Shown here one piece after another: positions 35,286-44,373 of a stretch of DNA of 64,000 nucleotides. Source of the stretch: a bacterium (GTDB lineage Bacteria; Chloroflexota; Dormibacteria; Dormibacterales; Dormibacteraceae). The translations under genes were made by a program, and so were the position numbers. Numbering within the stretch: position 1 is the first letter of the stretch; every line of letters begins with the position of its first letter. The notes below the pieces were generated by a model. The model was not told the DNA's origin and ran no database searches. It worked only from the letters and a program-made list of their open reading frames with translations. The stretch is from positions 1 to 64,000 of the forward strand of contig SCQL01000009.1 in assembly GCA_004299235.1 (NCBI GenBank). Direction: 5' to 3'.

Positions 35286-35881
35286 TTCCTGTGGTCCGGA
35301 TTCAAGACGACGGAGCTGCCACAGGAAGCGCATCGAACGCTCCGCTGCTCTAGGACACCAGACCCGGCCGGCAGCTTGGTTCCGCAAAAGCACACGTGAC
35401 CGGCAGGCCGCGCGGGATTCCCGTACACGAGGCCGTGGTCGGGCACGTCCTTGGTCACGACCGCGCCGGCGCCGACCATCGCGAACCGGCCGATCGTCAC
35501 CCCCGGCAGCACCACGCTGCCTCCACCCACCGACGCCCCCCCGCACACGCGGCCCTGGCTGACGGTCCAGTCGGCGGCTCCTTTGGGCGAACCGTCGCGG
35601 TTGATCGCGCGCGGCAGCTTGTCGTTGAGCAGGAGCACTCCCGGCCCCAGGAAGACCCCGTCCTCGACGGTGAAGCCATGGTAGACGCAGACCTGGTTCT
35701 GGATCTTGCAGCGGTCTCCGACGACTACTCCCGCGTCGATGTAGGCGCCAGTTCCGATGATGCAGTCGGATCCGATCTCCGCCCCTTCGCGGACCTGGGC
35801 GAAGTTCCAGATCGAGGTCCCGTCGCCCAGCTTCGCCCCCTTCGAGACGTCCGCGGTGGGGTGGATCTTCGGCGGGGCCAT
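35282..35881 (-). CDS. left-handed beta-helix N-acetyltransferase (WbpD-like) with C-terminal Cys pairs
   Basis: 199 residues. Hexapeptide repeats run from residue 5 to about 160 ([20 protein letters not shown], then [16 protein letters not shown], and [20 protein letters not shown]). A loop with [20 protein letters not shown] matches 3-N-acetyltransferases of the WbpD/WlbB type that use acetyl-CoA. After the helix there is an extra tail with CFCG and CASCG, four cysteines in two pairs, looking like a zinc ribbon as seen on some acetyltransferases in such operons. It abuts the epimerase stop with a 1 bp overlap. Confidence 0.9.
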   Translation of the reverse strand: MAPPKIHPTADVSKGAKLGDGTSIWNFAQVREGAEIGSDCIIGTGAYIDAGVVVGDRCKIQNQVCVYHGFTVEDGVFLGPGVLLLNDKLPRAINRDGSPKGAADWTVSQGRVCGGASVGGGSVVLPGVTIGRFAMVGAGAVVTKDVPDHGLVYGNPARPAGHVCFCGTKLPAGSGVLEQRSVRCASCGSSVVLNPDHRK

Positions 35882-36975
35882 CAGGCCGCGAATCCTCGCG
35901 CGATGAGGTCCTCGACGATCATGTCGGATGGGGAGTGGGGGGGAAGGTCGTGCTGCCTCCGGAAGCGCGAAGGCTCGCGCAGGAAGCCGTGCACGACGCC
36001 CATGTCGTAGCTCGAGATCACGACGTTCTCTCCCACACCCTCAGGGTGCTCGGTCTTGCCGCGGTGGATCAGGCATGGGATGTCCATGTAGTAGGTCTCC
36101 TCCTGGCTTCCGCCGCTGTCGGTGACCACGAAGGCGCTGCCCCGCTCCAGCTCGACGAACTGCGAGAAGATCAGCCGCGGGATCCTGCGGAGGCCGCCGG
36201 CAAAAAGCCTGTCGAGACCAAATGTCGAGATTGCGGCTGCGGTCACCGGGTGATCGATGAACAGCATGTTGTGACGGCCGGCATTGTCAGCCAGGGCCTG
36301 GATGGTCGCGGTCAGCAGCGCCCGATTGTTGAGCAGCTCGAAACGGTGAAGGCTGACGAGGCCATAAGGGCCATCGGGTAACGGAAAGGGCAGCGGCTGA
36401 GTGGTGCGGATCATGTCGAGACTGTCACGGATCGTATTCGACCCTGTATCGATGATCACGCCGCCTCGCAGGTTGGCCGTGGCATAGGCGCCGGGCGCGT
36501 AGTGAATAGTCGCCAGTTTGGAGGTCACCCGGCGATTCAACTCTTCAGGGAACGGTTGGCGAAGGTCATGGCTCCGCATGCCGGCTTCGACGTGAGCGAC
36601 TGGCAGACCTAGCAACCGGCCCATGGCGGACCCGATCATGGTGGTCAACGTATCGCCGTGGACGAGAACGAGGGGCCTGCCCGGGCCGGCTTTGAGTCGC
36701 CGTCGCAGCCCGCTGGCCGTGCGGCTGAAGTTCGCGGCGACCGACGCGAACCATCCGGGCACCTGCCGGTTGGTCCGCAAGTCGCGTCCGTGGGCACCGT
36801 GTGCAAGCCAGATGTCGGGCTGGGGGAGGTCGAAGGATTCGAGCAGGTCGGGGATCTGCTCGACCTGCTGGGCTGTGGTCACCGACACGTAGCCGATGCC
36901 CCGGCGCCGGAGTCGATCCAGCACGGGGAGAAGCTTGATGAGCTCGCCGGTGGTCCCATACATAACGGCGATCAT
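35881..36975 (-). CDS. UDP-N-acetylglucosamine 2-epimerase family protein (WecB/WbpI-like)
   Basis: 364 residues from ATG 36975 (ATGA overlap with the GT2 stop). GT-B-like fold: [14 protein letters not shown] at the N-terminus replaces the GTRPE of WecB; then [21 protein letters not shown] with the catalytic Glu, PFPEELNRR, and [11 protein letters not shown] near the end. In Wbp/Wlb clusters the enzyme at this position epimerises UDP-2,3-diacetamido-glucuronic acid to the manno form. Whether this one acts on that sugar or on UDP-GlcNAc cannot be decided by reading. Confidence 0.88.
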   Translation of the reverse strand: MIAVMYGTTGELIKLLPVLDRLRRRGIGYVSVTTAQQVEQIPDLLESFDLPQPDIWLAHGAHGRDLRTNRQVPGWFASVAANFSRTASGLRRRLKAGPGRPLVLVHGDTLTTMIGSAMGRLLGLPVAHVEAGMRSHDLRQPFPEELNRRVTSKLATIHYAPGAYATANLRGGVIIDTGSNTIRDSLDMIRTTQPLPFPLPDGPYGLVSLHRFELLNNRALLTATIQALADNAGRHNMLFIDHPVTAAAISTFGLDRLFAGGLRRIPRLIFSQFVELERGSAFVVTDSGGSQEETYYMDIPCLIHRGKTEHPEGVGENVVISSYDMGVVHGFLREPSRFRRQHDLPPHSPSDMIVEDLIARGFAA

Positions 36976-38024
36976 CGCGGCGCCTGGCGATGACGCCTGG
37001 TGACCATCATGTCGAGCCCCTTCCACATGCCGGCCCCATGGACCACCGCGTACAAGGGAGCGAGAGCGGCGAATGACACGGCCTCATCCGTCGGGAATCG
37101 TCGAAAGCGCAGCCCTCCCGCGACCACGGCCATGCCAGCCACGAGAAGTCCAGCGACGAACCGCGGACGGCGCACGACCAATGGAACCATCGCAACGCTG
37201 ATGGGATAGAACGCCACGACCGCGGGGAAGAACCTCGATTCGCGGCGTCCGTGGCCGTCGAGAAACACGATCCCTCGATGGAATGCGTGGCGCACGAAGG
37301 CTTGAAGCGTTGTCCGGGGCATGTACGTGCAGGCGAATTGAGGTGAGATGTGGATCCGCTTCTGGGCGGCGATCCCGCGGATGATCGACGTGTCGTCGTT
37401 CGTGTATCGCTCGTCTGCGTAGTAGGTGCTGAGGCCGGAGAAGCCCTGTCTCAGGAGTTCGGTGGGGGCGAGGAATCCTGTGGTGCCCTTTGGGTAGCGG
37501 TCGAAATCCTCGGTCCCGAAACTGGTGGTGCGAGGCTGGGCGAGATAGTCGGACCAGGCCAGGTGGGTCAGTACCTTCCAGAACTTGCCGTATGGGTTAC
37601 CGGAAGTCTCGATGGTTACGTGTGAGTTCCAGACGTCCTCCCCGTGTTCCAGCCGCCCGTGAACGAACGACAGGCCACCAGGCTCGAGCCGGACGCGGCT
37701 GTCAAGAAACAAGGTGTACTCACCCTTGGCGGCCGCCAAGCCGGCTCGCCTTGCTGCGACACGACCTTGATTCGGCTGGCGGACTACGCGGACCGGCACA
37801 TCCATGCGGAGCGACTCGGCGATATCACCCGAACCGTCCTTGGAACCGTCGTCGACCACCACGAATTCGGTTTCGAAGCCGCTTCCCGAAGCCGCCGCGG
37901 CGGCTTCGTGGATCGTCCGGGCGATGTGACGGCTCTCGTTGAACACCGGAATGACGATGCTCAGAGTGTGCGGACGTCGCACGGGAGGGGTCGGCTCGCG
38001 TTGGGTACGGCCTCGGATCGGCAT
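36972..38024 (-). CDS. GT2-family glycosyltransferase with C-terminal membrane helices
   Basis: 350 residues from ATG 38024; the frame to 38186 overlaps the divergent FkbM gene and is dropped. GT-A domain: SIVIPVFNESRHIARTI, EFVVVDDGSKDGSG, and FLDSRVRLEPGG, where the usual DXD reads DSR. Later TEDFDRYPKGTTGFL and YTNDDTSII (possible catalytic Asp). About three helices lie near residues 260-340. It heads the five-gene operon, so it may transfer the diacetamido-uronic acid made by the other four genes. The 27 bp divergent spacer to the FkbM gene has no clear boxes. Confidence 0.83.
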   Translation of the reverse strand: MPIRGRTQREPTPPVRRPHTLSIVIPVFNESRHIARTIHEAAAAASGSGFETEFVVVDDGSKDGSGDIAESLRMDVPVRVVRQPNQGRVAARRAGLAAAKGEYTLFLDSRVRLEPGGLSFVHGRLEHGEDVWNSHVTIETSGNPYGKFWKVLTHLAWSDYLAQPRTTSFGTEDFDRYPKGTTGFLAPTELLRQGFSGLSTYYADERYTNDDTSIIRGIAAQKRIHISPQFACTYMPRTTLQAFVRHAFHRGIVFLDGHGRRESRFFPAVVAFYPISVAMVPLVVRRPRFVAGLLVAGMAVVAGGLRFRRFPTDEAVSFAALAPLYAVVHGAGMWKGLDMMVTRRHRQAPR

Positions 38025-38051
38025 CGCGAACAAAGGGTAAGGTAACTTGCC

Positions 38052-39062
38052 ATGGCCACCCTCAAGACGAGGCTTGCGGAAGGGCTGGCTCGCCTGCCAG
38101 GCAGGCGGGCGCCGGTCAAGGGCTGGTCGCTGGTCACCGAATGGCTGCATCGCCACGCCCATCGCCAGTCGGTGGACGTCGTGCATCAGAGCGCATACCG
38201 AGTGAAGCTACGTCTGGACCTACGCGACTACACGCAGCGCGGCATGTTCTATGACGCGTACGAGACCCAGGAGCTCAACTTCATGGAAGAGGTGCTGCGG
38301 CCGGGAGACGTGGTGATCGATGTCGGCGCGAACATCGGCCTTTTCACGCTGGTGGCGGCGAGGGCCGTCGGTCCGAGCGGCTCCGTCCATGCATTCGAAC
38401 CAGTCCCCGGCAACTGCGAGCGACTCGAAGAAAACGTGCAGCTCAACGGCTTCACCAACGTCCGGCTCAACAAGAGCGCAGTCCGGGACCGCGCCGGCAC
38501 CGTGGCTCTCGCCATCGACGCCGAGATGGCGCGCACCAGCGGCGCAAGCACGAGCAGCTTCTTCACCGTGACCCAGCTGGCGGATCCAGTCAGGGAAGTG
38601 ACGGCACAAGCAGAGACGATCGACGACTATTCGACCCGGGAGGTGGCGAATCGAAGCATCCGGCTGGTCAAGATCGATGTCGAGGGGTCAGAACCGGCTG
38701 TCCTTGCGGGTATGTCGGATGTACTTAAATCGCATCGGGTCGACGTGTTGATGCTCGAGGTCAGCCTTTATGGGCTCGCTCGCAGCGGATCCAGGATTCT
38801 TGACGTCGTGGAACCCCTGCGGACTGCGGGCTACGACCTGTACCGGCTGGGCGTCGGTGGTCTTCTAACGCGATGGTCTTACCTTGGCGAACCGTCGATA
38901 CCAGAGCGAGGAGGTGGAGAAGCGGGCATGATTCGCGGTCTCTACAAAGGGCTCCAGGATCTCAGCCGCCTGTTCAACCTCGTCGCCATCCGCAGCGACC
39001 ATCCGGCGATGACCGGCCGTCCGAGATTCATGTCAGCTGGGAAGCTACGACGGTCAGCATGA
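38052..39062 (+). CDS. FkbM-family SAM-dependent methyltransferase
   Basis: 336 residues. The SAM-binding motif I is VIDVGANIGLFTLVAARAVG (about 93-112), then HAFEPVPGNCERLEENV with the acidic ribose-binding residue, and VKIDVEGSEPAVLAGM, the VDVEGxE mark of the FkbM family. It probably O-methylates a sugar of the EPS repeat or a lipid-linked intermediate. The N-terminal 60 residues form the family's helical cap. The next gene (Nudix) overlaps its stop by 4 bp. Confidence 0.9.
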   Translation: MATLKTRLAEGLARLPGRRAPVKGWSLVTEWLHRHAHRQSVDVVHQSAYRVKLRLDLRDYTQRGMFYDAYETQELNFMEEVLRPGDVVIDVGANIGLFTLVAARAVGPSGSVHAFEPVPGNCERLEENVQLNGFTNVRLNKSAVRDRAGTVALAIDAEMARTSGASTSSFFTVTQLADPVREVTAQAETIDDYSTREVANRSIRLVKIDVEGSEPAVLAGMSDVLKSHRVDVLMLEVSLYGLARSGSRILDVVEPLRTAGYDLYRLGVGGLLTRWSYLGEPSIPERGGGEAGMIRGLYKGLQDLSRLFNLVAIRSDHPAMTGRPRFMSAGKLRRSA

Positions 39063-39622
39063 GCGACGATCCTCACTGGAGGGTTCGCGCTCGCAAGTCT
39101 GAGTTGCATCGACCGCCGTGGCTCGAGGTGCTACGAGAGAGCATCGAGCTCCCCGACGGTCGGGTCATCGACGATTTCTATTCGGTCCAGATGCAGGATT
39201 TCGGCGTCGTCGCCGCTTTCACCGACAAGCGCGAGGTCGTTGTCGAGCGCCTTTACCGGCACGGTCCCAACCGGCTGACCTGGTCGCTGCCCGCGGGCTA
39301 CGTGCAGGAAGGCGAGAGCCCCCTCGAGGCCACCGTCCGCGAGCTGCGCGAAGAGACGGGCTACGAGGCGGGGGAGTGGATCCCAGTCGGGAGCTTCGTC
39401 GTCGACGGCAATCGCGGGTGTGGATGGTGCCACTGCTATGTGGCGCGCGGCGCGCGCCAGGTTCAGGAGCCGAAAAGCGATGACCTTGCCGAGGTCGAAG
39501 TCTCTCTGGTGCCCTGGGCTCGATTGATAGAATTATTGGCTGCCGGCGAGATCACCGAGCTTGCGAGCGCGGCCACCATTGGCCTGGCCTGCACTCGCCT
39601 CGGGCCGCAAGTTTCAATTTAG
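39059..39622 (+). CDS. Nudix hydrolase (ADP-ribose pyrophosphatase-like)
   Basis: 187 residues from ATG 39059 (ATGA overlap with FkbM). The complete Nudix box G-x5-E-x7-RE-x2-EE-x-GY is present: GYVQEGESP...RELREETGY (about residues 80-102). The N-terminal fold (LPDGRVIDDFYSVQ, VVVERLYRHGPNRLTWSLPAG) matches ADP-ribose/sugar-nucleotide pyrophosphatases. It hydrolyses a nucleoside diphosphate linked to a sugar or similar group. Being co-translated with an EPS methyltransferase, it may adjust an NDP-sugar pool. Confidence 0.9.
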   Translation: MSDDPHWRVRARKSELHRPPWLEVLRESIELPDGRVIDDFYSVQMQDFGVVAAFTDKREVVVERLYRHGPNRLTWSLPAGYVQEGESPLEATVRELREETGYEAGEWIPVGSFVVDGNRGCGWCHCYVARGARQVQEPKSDDLAEVEVSLVPWARLIELLAAGEITELASAATIGLACTRLGPQVSI

Positions 39623-39663
39623 GAATCTTTTGATCTCGGTCGCCTAATTGTCAAGGAGTCTCT

Positions 39664-40716
39664 GTGAACTGGTCTGGTAAGCGCGTACTCGTCACCGGCG
39701 GTGCCTCATTCATCGGTTCGCACCTGGTGGATCAGCTGGTGGAACGCGGCGCGAGCCACGTCCGCGTCGTCGACGATCTCAGCTCCGGGGAGATCGAGAA
39801 CATCCAGGGACACCTGGACGCGAGCCGGGTTGAATTCATTGAGAGGGACCTGCTCGACCAGGACGTGGCGGCCGAATCAGTCAAGGGCATCGATACGGTG
39901 TTTCATCTCGCGGCCATCCACGGGGGACGGGGTTACGTCGACCTCCACCAGGCCGAGTGCGCCAAGAACCTGACGCTCGACGGGATGCTCATCAAAGCGG
40001 CGCAGGAGGCGGGTGTCGACAAGTTCGTGTTCGCCTCCTCCGGCTGCGTGTACCCCAACTACGTCCAGCAGGACGTGTCGCAGGAGCTGTACCTGACCGA
40101 GGACATGGTCGGCCCGCCTTACGACTCGGACGGCATGTACGGCTGGGCCAAGCTGATGGGGGAGAAGACGCTCCAGGCCTTCCACAAGACCTACGGCATG
40201 AAGGCGGCGTCCTGCCGGTTCTTCACCGTCTACGGGGAGCGCGGGGTTGAGAACCACGCGGTGATCGCCATGATCGCGCGAGCATTCGTCGGCCAGGACC
40301 CGTTCGAGGTGTGGGGCGACGGCACCCAGGTCAGGAACTGGACCTATGTCGGCGACATCGTCGACGGGATGATCCTGAGCGCGGAGAAGATCGACGACGG
40401 GACGGCTGTGAACCTCGGAACCATGGAACGGACCCGCGTCATCGACGCGGTCCGGGAGGTCCTCAAGTACACCGGGCAAGAGGCGGAGATCAAGTTTCTG
40501 ACCAACATGCCGACGGGACCGATGAACCGGGTGGCGAGCAACGACCTCGGCAAGAAGCTGCTGAGCTGGGAACCGAGGATGAAGTTCATGGACGGACTCC
40601 ATCGCACCATCGACTGGTACTTCAGCACCAAGGACAAAAACCAGGTTCGCGGGTATCTTGACCGGATGCTCACCGAACGTGGCGAGCGAAAGCCGAGCCG
40701 AGCCGCCGCCAAGTAA
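39664..40716 (+). CDS. extended SDR NDP-sugar epimerase (GDP-mannose 3,5-epimerase-like)
   Basis: 350 residues, GTG start with AAGGAG at 39653-39658. NAD-binding GGASFIGSHLVDQL, then VDDLSSG, HLAAIHGG, and the catalytic segment FASSGCVYP with YGWAK. The Cys after the catalytic Ser is found in GDP-mannose 3,5-epimerases, where it acts as acid/base, so this is a better match than plain GalE. FFTVYGERG and EVWGDGTQVRNWTYVGD follow the family. It would supply an NDP-sugar for the EPS. The C-terminus is rich in charged residues. Confidence 0.87.
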   Translation: MNWSGKRVLVTGGASFIGSHLVDQLVERGASHVRVVDDLSSGEIENIQGHLDASRVEFIERDLLDQDVAAESVKGIDTVFHLAAIHGGRGYVDLHQAECAKNLTLDGMLIKAAQEAGVDKFVFASSGCVYPNYVQQDVSQELYLTEDMVGPPYDSDGMYGWAKLMGEKTLQAFHKTYGMKAASCRFFTVYGERGVENHAVIAMIARAFVGQDPFEVWGDGTQVRNWTYVGDIVDGMILSAEKIDDGTAVNLGTMERTRVIDAVREVLKYTGQEAEIKFLTNMPTGPMNRVASNDLGKKLLSWEPRMKFMDGLHRTIDWYFSTKDKNQVRGYLDRMLTERGERKPSRAAAK

Positions 40717-40726
40717 GACACCGCTT

Positions 40727-40743
40727 GCCTCGCACCGCGAGGC
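40727..40743. terminator. hairpin between the epimerase and the quinoprotein-repeat gene
   Basis: GCCTCGC-ACC-GCGAGGC, a perfect 7 bp stem with 3 nt loop, 10 bp after the epimerase stop. No T-run follows. It may be a weak terminator or attenuator before the gene at 40781. Confidence 0.4.
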
Positions 40744-40780
40744 GACCGGAAACCTGGGGTTCGTTCGTTAAGGAGATCGA

Positions 40781-43126
40781 ATGAAGCACGCACGTGCTCC
40801 GTTGCTGATCGCCCTTGCCGTCACCCTGGTCCCCATGCCGACCGCCGCCGCGCCGCGCGCGCCGGCCGCGGTCAGGTCGATCGTGACCCCAGGCGCGGCC
40901 GCCTCGTTTGGCGCCGGCTGGACGACCTATCACCATGACAACGCTCGCACCGGGTATGACGCGACCGCGCCCTCGATCACCTCGCCGAGCCCTTCGGCGC
41001 AATGGAACACAGGGCTGGACGGCAACGTTTACGCCGAACCGCTGATCTGGAACGGCGTGGTCATCGCCGTGACTGAAAACGACAGCATTTACGCCCTGGA
41101 CGAGGGCTCCGGGGCAGTCGTGTGGCACAAGGTGGTCGGCGCCAGCGTGGCGACACACTACTGCAGCTCGGAGATCAACCCGGTCGGGATCACCAGCACC
41201 CCGGTCATCGACCCGTCAACCAGCATTGTCTATGCCGTTGGGTTGGTCGGCCCCATCTCGTCGCCGAAGTACCAGATGTTTGCATTGAACCTGTCGGACG
41301 GAAGTACCGTGGCCGGTTTCCCGGTGGACATCACGCCGACGGCGCAGGGAGGCACGGTCACCCTCGACCCCGCCGTGTCGGAGCAGCGTGGAGCCCTGGG
41401 CCTGGCCAATGGCCACGTGTACGTGCCGTTCGGCGGCTGGCTCGGCGATTGCGGCGACTACCACCCGTGGGTTGTGGGTGTGCCGGCCACCGGCGGCGCT
41501 GTCAGCAACGTGTACGAGCCTCAAACCTCGAGCCAGCGTGAGGCCGGGATCTGGGCGGCCCAGGGGATGTCAATAGACGGCTCGGGCAATGTCTACGTGG
41601 CCACGGGCAACGCCGGCTCCGGCAGCTCGTCTCTGCCTTGCAATGCGAGTCTGTACGACCACGGCAACGGAGTCTTCAAGCTCTCGAGCACGCTGGTTGA
41701 GCTGAGTTACTTCGCCCCCTCAGACTGGTGCACACTGAGCCAGGCCGATCAAGACGTCGGATCGATCGCGCCTTCGCTGCTCAACAACAGCATCGTCTTT
41801 CAAACCGGCAAATCGGCCCAGGTCTGGCTGTTGAACGCCGGCGCGCTCGGCGGCTTCGGCGGTCAGGCGAACCCGAACACAGCGATCAGCACATGCTCCT
41901 CTGGCGACGCCGTCTTCGGCGGGGCGGCGTACGTCGCTCCCGACGTTTACATCGCATGCAACAGCTCAGGCAGCCTGCAGGCGCTATCGGTGAACACGGG
42001 CTGTCCACCGCTGGGCTTCACCACTCACTGGACCGCGGGTGGATTCACGCCCGGGCCGCCGATCGTGGAAGGCGACCTCATCTGGACCCTGTCGATTGGC
42101 GGTTCACCTTCGACTCTCTACGGCTTCGATGCGGCTGGGAGTCTCGTGGTGACGGCGGGCCTGCCGCAGGGCGTGCATCACTTCGCCACGCCGGCCGCCG
42201 ACGGGGGCTGGATTTTCGTCCCTCAGTCCACGAGCATCACCGGGCTCGACTTCGCGACCTATCCTCCTCCGACCTGCGGAGCGAACCCCTGCCAGATCTA
42301 CACGGTCGACGCCTACGGCGGCGTCCACCCCGATGACTTCAGCCCAGCGATCAGCAACGAGCCGACCTTCAGTTCGCCGCTCGCCCGAGCCGCGCACATG
42401 GCGCCCGGCACGCCGGCGGTGGGGCTCGTCCTCGACGCCTACGGCGGCCTTCACCCGTACGGCACACCCGCGATCGTCCCTTCTCAATTTCCCTACTACG
42501 CCGGTGTCGACATCGCGCGTGACTTCGTCTTCGTTCACGGAGGCACCGGAGGTTACGAGCTCGACGGCTATGGCGGAATTCATCCGTTCTCGGTGAATGG
42601 GAACCCCCTGCCGCCGGTCCCGGTCAATTACCCCTACTTCCCCGGCAATGACGTGGCCAAGAAGATCACGCTCTTGGCGGATCAGTCAGGCGGCTACGTG
42701 CTGGACGTTTACGGTGGCATTCATCCCTGGGCGGTGAGCGGGCATGCACTGCCGGCCGCCATCGCCCAGTACGGCTATTGGGCCGGTGCCAACGTGGCTC
42801 GTGACATCTGGCTGGATCCGGCCGCGACGGCGGCTTCAATCAGCGGCTACGTGCTGGACCTTCATGGCGGCTTCCACCCGTTCTGGGGCGGCTCCGCTCC
42901 AGCTCCCGCGGCGGTTGTGAACCACCCGTACTGGACGGGACGCGACCTCGCCCGCGCGCTGTGGTTCTTGCCCAGCTCGAACCCGTCGGCAGCCACCGGT
43001 TACGAGCTTGACGCATACGGCGGCATCCATCCCTTTGCCGCCTCGGGACAGTCGCTGCCGAACCCGATCAGCCAGTACGCCTACTGGAGCGGCCAGGACC
43101 TGGCGCAAGCCCTGTTCGGAGGGTAG
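40781..43126 (+). CDS. secreted quinoprotein-like beta-propeller with C-terminal six-repeat LDxYGGxHPF domain
   Basis: 781 residues, AAGGAG at 40770-40775. A signal peptide ends near residue 24. Residues about 45-505 look like a PQQ-type propeller without enzyme residues I can name: WTTYHHDNARTGYD (the usual W-x-x-x-H/R-x-x-x-xTG start), then DSIYALDEGSGAVVWHK, STPVIDPSTSIVYAVG and similar blades. Residues about 510-781 are six repeats with cores VDAYGGVHPD, LDAYGGLHPY, LDGYGGIHPF, LDVYGGIHPW, LDLHGGFHPF and LDAYGGIHPF, ending DLAQALFGG. The repeat part is closest to the stand-alone protein at 13818. Probably extracellular and binding. It sits between EPS sugar genes and overlaps the convergent ligase gene by 59 bp. 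Confidence 0.78.
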   Translation: MKHARAPLLIALAVTLVPMPTAAAPRAPAAVRSIVTPGAAASFGAGWTTYHHDNARTGYDATAPSITSPSPSAQWNTGLDGNVYAEPLIWNGVVIAVTENDSIYALDEGSGAVVWHKVVGASVATHYCSSEINPVGITSTPVIDPSTSIVYAVGLVGPISSPKYQMFALNLSDGSTVAGFPVDITPTAQGGTVTLDPAVSEQRGALGLANGHVYVPFGGWLGDCGDYHPWVVGVPATGGAVSNVYEPQTSSQREAGIWAAQGMSIDGSGNVYVATGNAGSGSSSLPCNASLYDHGNGVFKLSSTLVELSYFAPSDWCTLSQADQDVGSIAPSLLNNSIVFQTGKSAQVWLLNAGALGGFGGQANPNTAISTCSSGDAVFGGAAYVAPDVYIACNSSGSLQALSVNTGCPPLGFTTHWTAGGFTPGPPIVEGDLIWTLSIGGSPSTLYGFDAAGSLVVTAGLPQGVHHFATPAADGGWIFVPQSTSITGLDFATYPPPTCGANPCQIYTVDAYGGVHPDDFSPAISNEPTFSSPLARAAHMAPGTPAVGLVLDAYGGLHPYGTPAIVPSQFPYYAGVDIARDFVFVHGGTGGYELDGYGGIHPFSVNGNPLPPVPVNYPYFPGNDVAKKITLLADQSGGYVLDVYGGIHPWAVSGHALPAAIAQYGYWAGANVARDIWLDPAATAASISGYVLDLHGGFHPFWGGSAPAPAAVVNHPYWTGRDLARALWFLPSSNPSAATGYELDAYGGIHPFAASGQSLPNPISQYAYWSGQDLAQALFGG

Positions 43127-44225
43127 GAACCTGGGCATCTGAACCGGGTGCGGCCCATTGGCGGCCGGCGCACGTGAGCCCGATCAGGATCCAGAACAAA
43201 AGGCTCAGATCGTTCTTGAAGTAGGGCACGTCCACCATGCCGTGAACCACGACGGCGACAAGGGCCAGCAAAACGCCCAGGTGGTAGGCGGGCCAGCCGC
43301 CGGACCCCTGGCGCCATCCACGCCAGGAAACCTGAAAGCCGACGACCATGATCCAGGCGAAAGCAATCAGGCCGACCAGGCCGGTCTCGACCCAGAAGTT
43401 GAGCACGATGTTGTGCGGATCGATGAAATTCGCCGCCGTGTGCAGGTGCGTGTAGTAGGGGGCGGACATCTGCTGAAATCCCGACAGACCCGCGCCGAAC
43501 AGTGGGCGGTGCCGGATGAGCTTGACCGCCGCGGTCCAGAGGTCGATGCGGCTCTGGATCGTGTTGCCGTACACGTTGTGGGTCTCGATGAGGATCCGGT
43601 GCCGGATCGGCGGAACCACGGCGAGGGCCGCCAGCCCGACGACCGCCACACCGAGCATAAGCAGACGCCGGCGATGTAAGACGACCGCGCCGAGCACCAC
43701 GGCGGCGAGGGCGAGGTAGCCACCTCGGGAGAAGCTGAGCGCCGCGATGATGGTGCCGGCGACCACGAACGCGGCGGCGCCGAAGCGTTCTTCTCGGCTG
43801 CCGTAGAGGGCGACGCTGATCGCCAGGGCGACGATGGGCACGACATAGAGCGCGACCGCGTTGGCGGTCGAGTAGATGACCACGGGTGGCGTCAGGGCGA
43901 CGTCGTACGTGTGGTTGATCAGCCCTGACAGGACGACGAACGAGTTGGCAAGGCCTGCCACGGCGGCGCCCGCCGCAAGCCCGCCGGCAACGAGCGCGGC
44001 GCGGCGCGAGGTGCGAATGACATTGGCCAGCACGAGGCCGAAAGCGATCGGCTCGATGATGTATGCCCGATAGAGTCCGAGCCCAGCGGTCCGGTTTGGC
44101 GCCGCGACGACCGCGATCGCGCCGGCGATGATGAACAGCAAGGCCGGCAACACGAACGGGCCGCGCCACACCAGGGGCTCGTGTGAGAGCACAAGCTCGA
44201 CCACGAAGACGGCCAGCGAAACCAA
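43068..44225 (-). CDS. Wzy/O-antigen-ligase-type membrane protein, N-terminus uncertain
   Basis: 385 residues from TTG 44225, about 9-10 helices. Wzy_C marks include IQSRIDLWTAAVKLI, FGAGLSGFQQM, and the loop DPHNIVLNFWVETGLVG (H-N-x-x-x-x-x-x-x-E-x-G). The frame stays open upstream for about 45 more codons and encodes a convincing first helix (FACALTCALAPAYVI) with YPTTLLESAILV after it, but without ATG/GTG/TTG; CTG at 44327 or 44306 are the only plausible starts. I keep TTG 44225 as the formal start but expect the protein to be about 34 residues longer. It lies 47 bp beyond the end of the initiating transferase gene if CTG 44327 is used. Confidence 0.78.
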   Translation of the reverse strand: MVSLAVFVVELVLSHEPLVWRGPFVLPALLFIIAGAIAVVAAPNRTAGLGLYRAYIIEPIAFGLVLANVIRTSRRAALVAGGLAAGAAVAGLANSFVVLSGLINHTYDVALTPPVVIYSTANAVALYVVPIVALAISVALYGSREERFGAAAFVVAGTIIAALSFSRGGYLALAAVVLGAVVLHRRRLLMLGVAVVGLAALAVVPPIRHRILIETHNVYGNTIQSRIDLWTAAVKLIRHRPLFGAGLSGFQQMSAPYYTHLHTAANFIDPHNIVLNFWVETGLVGLIAFAWIMVVGFQVSWRGWRQGSGGWPAYHLGVLLALVAVVVHGMVDVPYFKNDLSLLFWILIGLTCAGRQWAAPGSDAQVPTLRTGLAPGPGRSSRRTG

Positions 44226-44373
44226 GATGGCGCTTTCGAGCAGCGTGGTCGGATAGAACCCGATGTGCCATCGGATGACGTACGCGGGCGCAAGCGCGCA
44301 CGTCAGCGCGCATGCGAACGTCGTCAGCCGATAGGGCGACGGGTTGATTTGAGCGGTACCCGGTACCGCGCGC

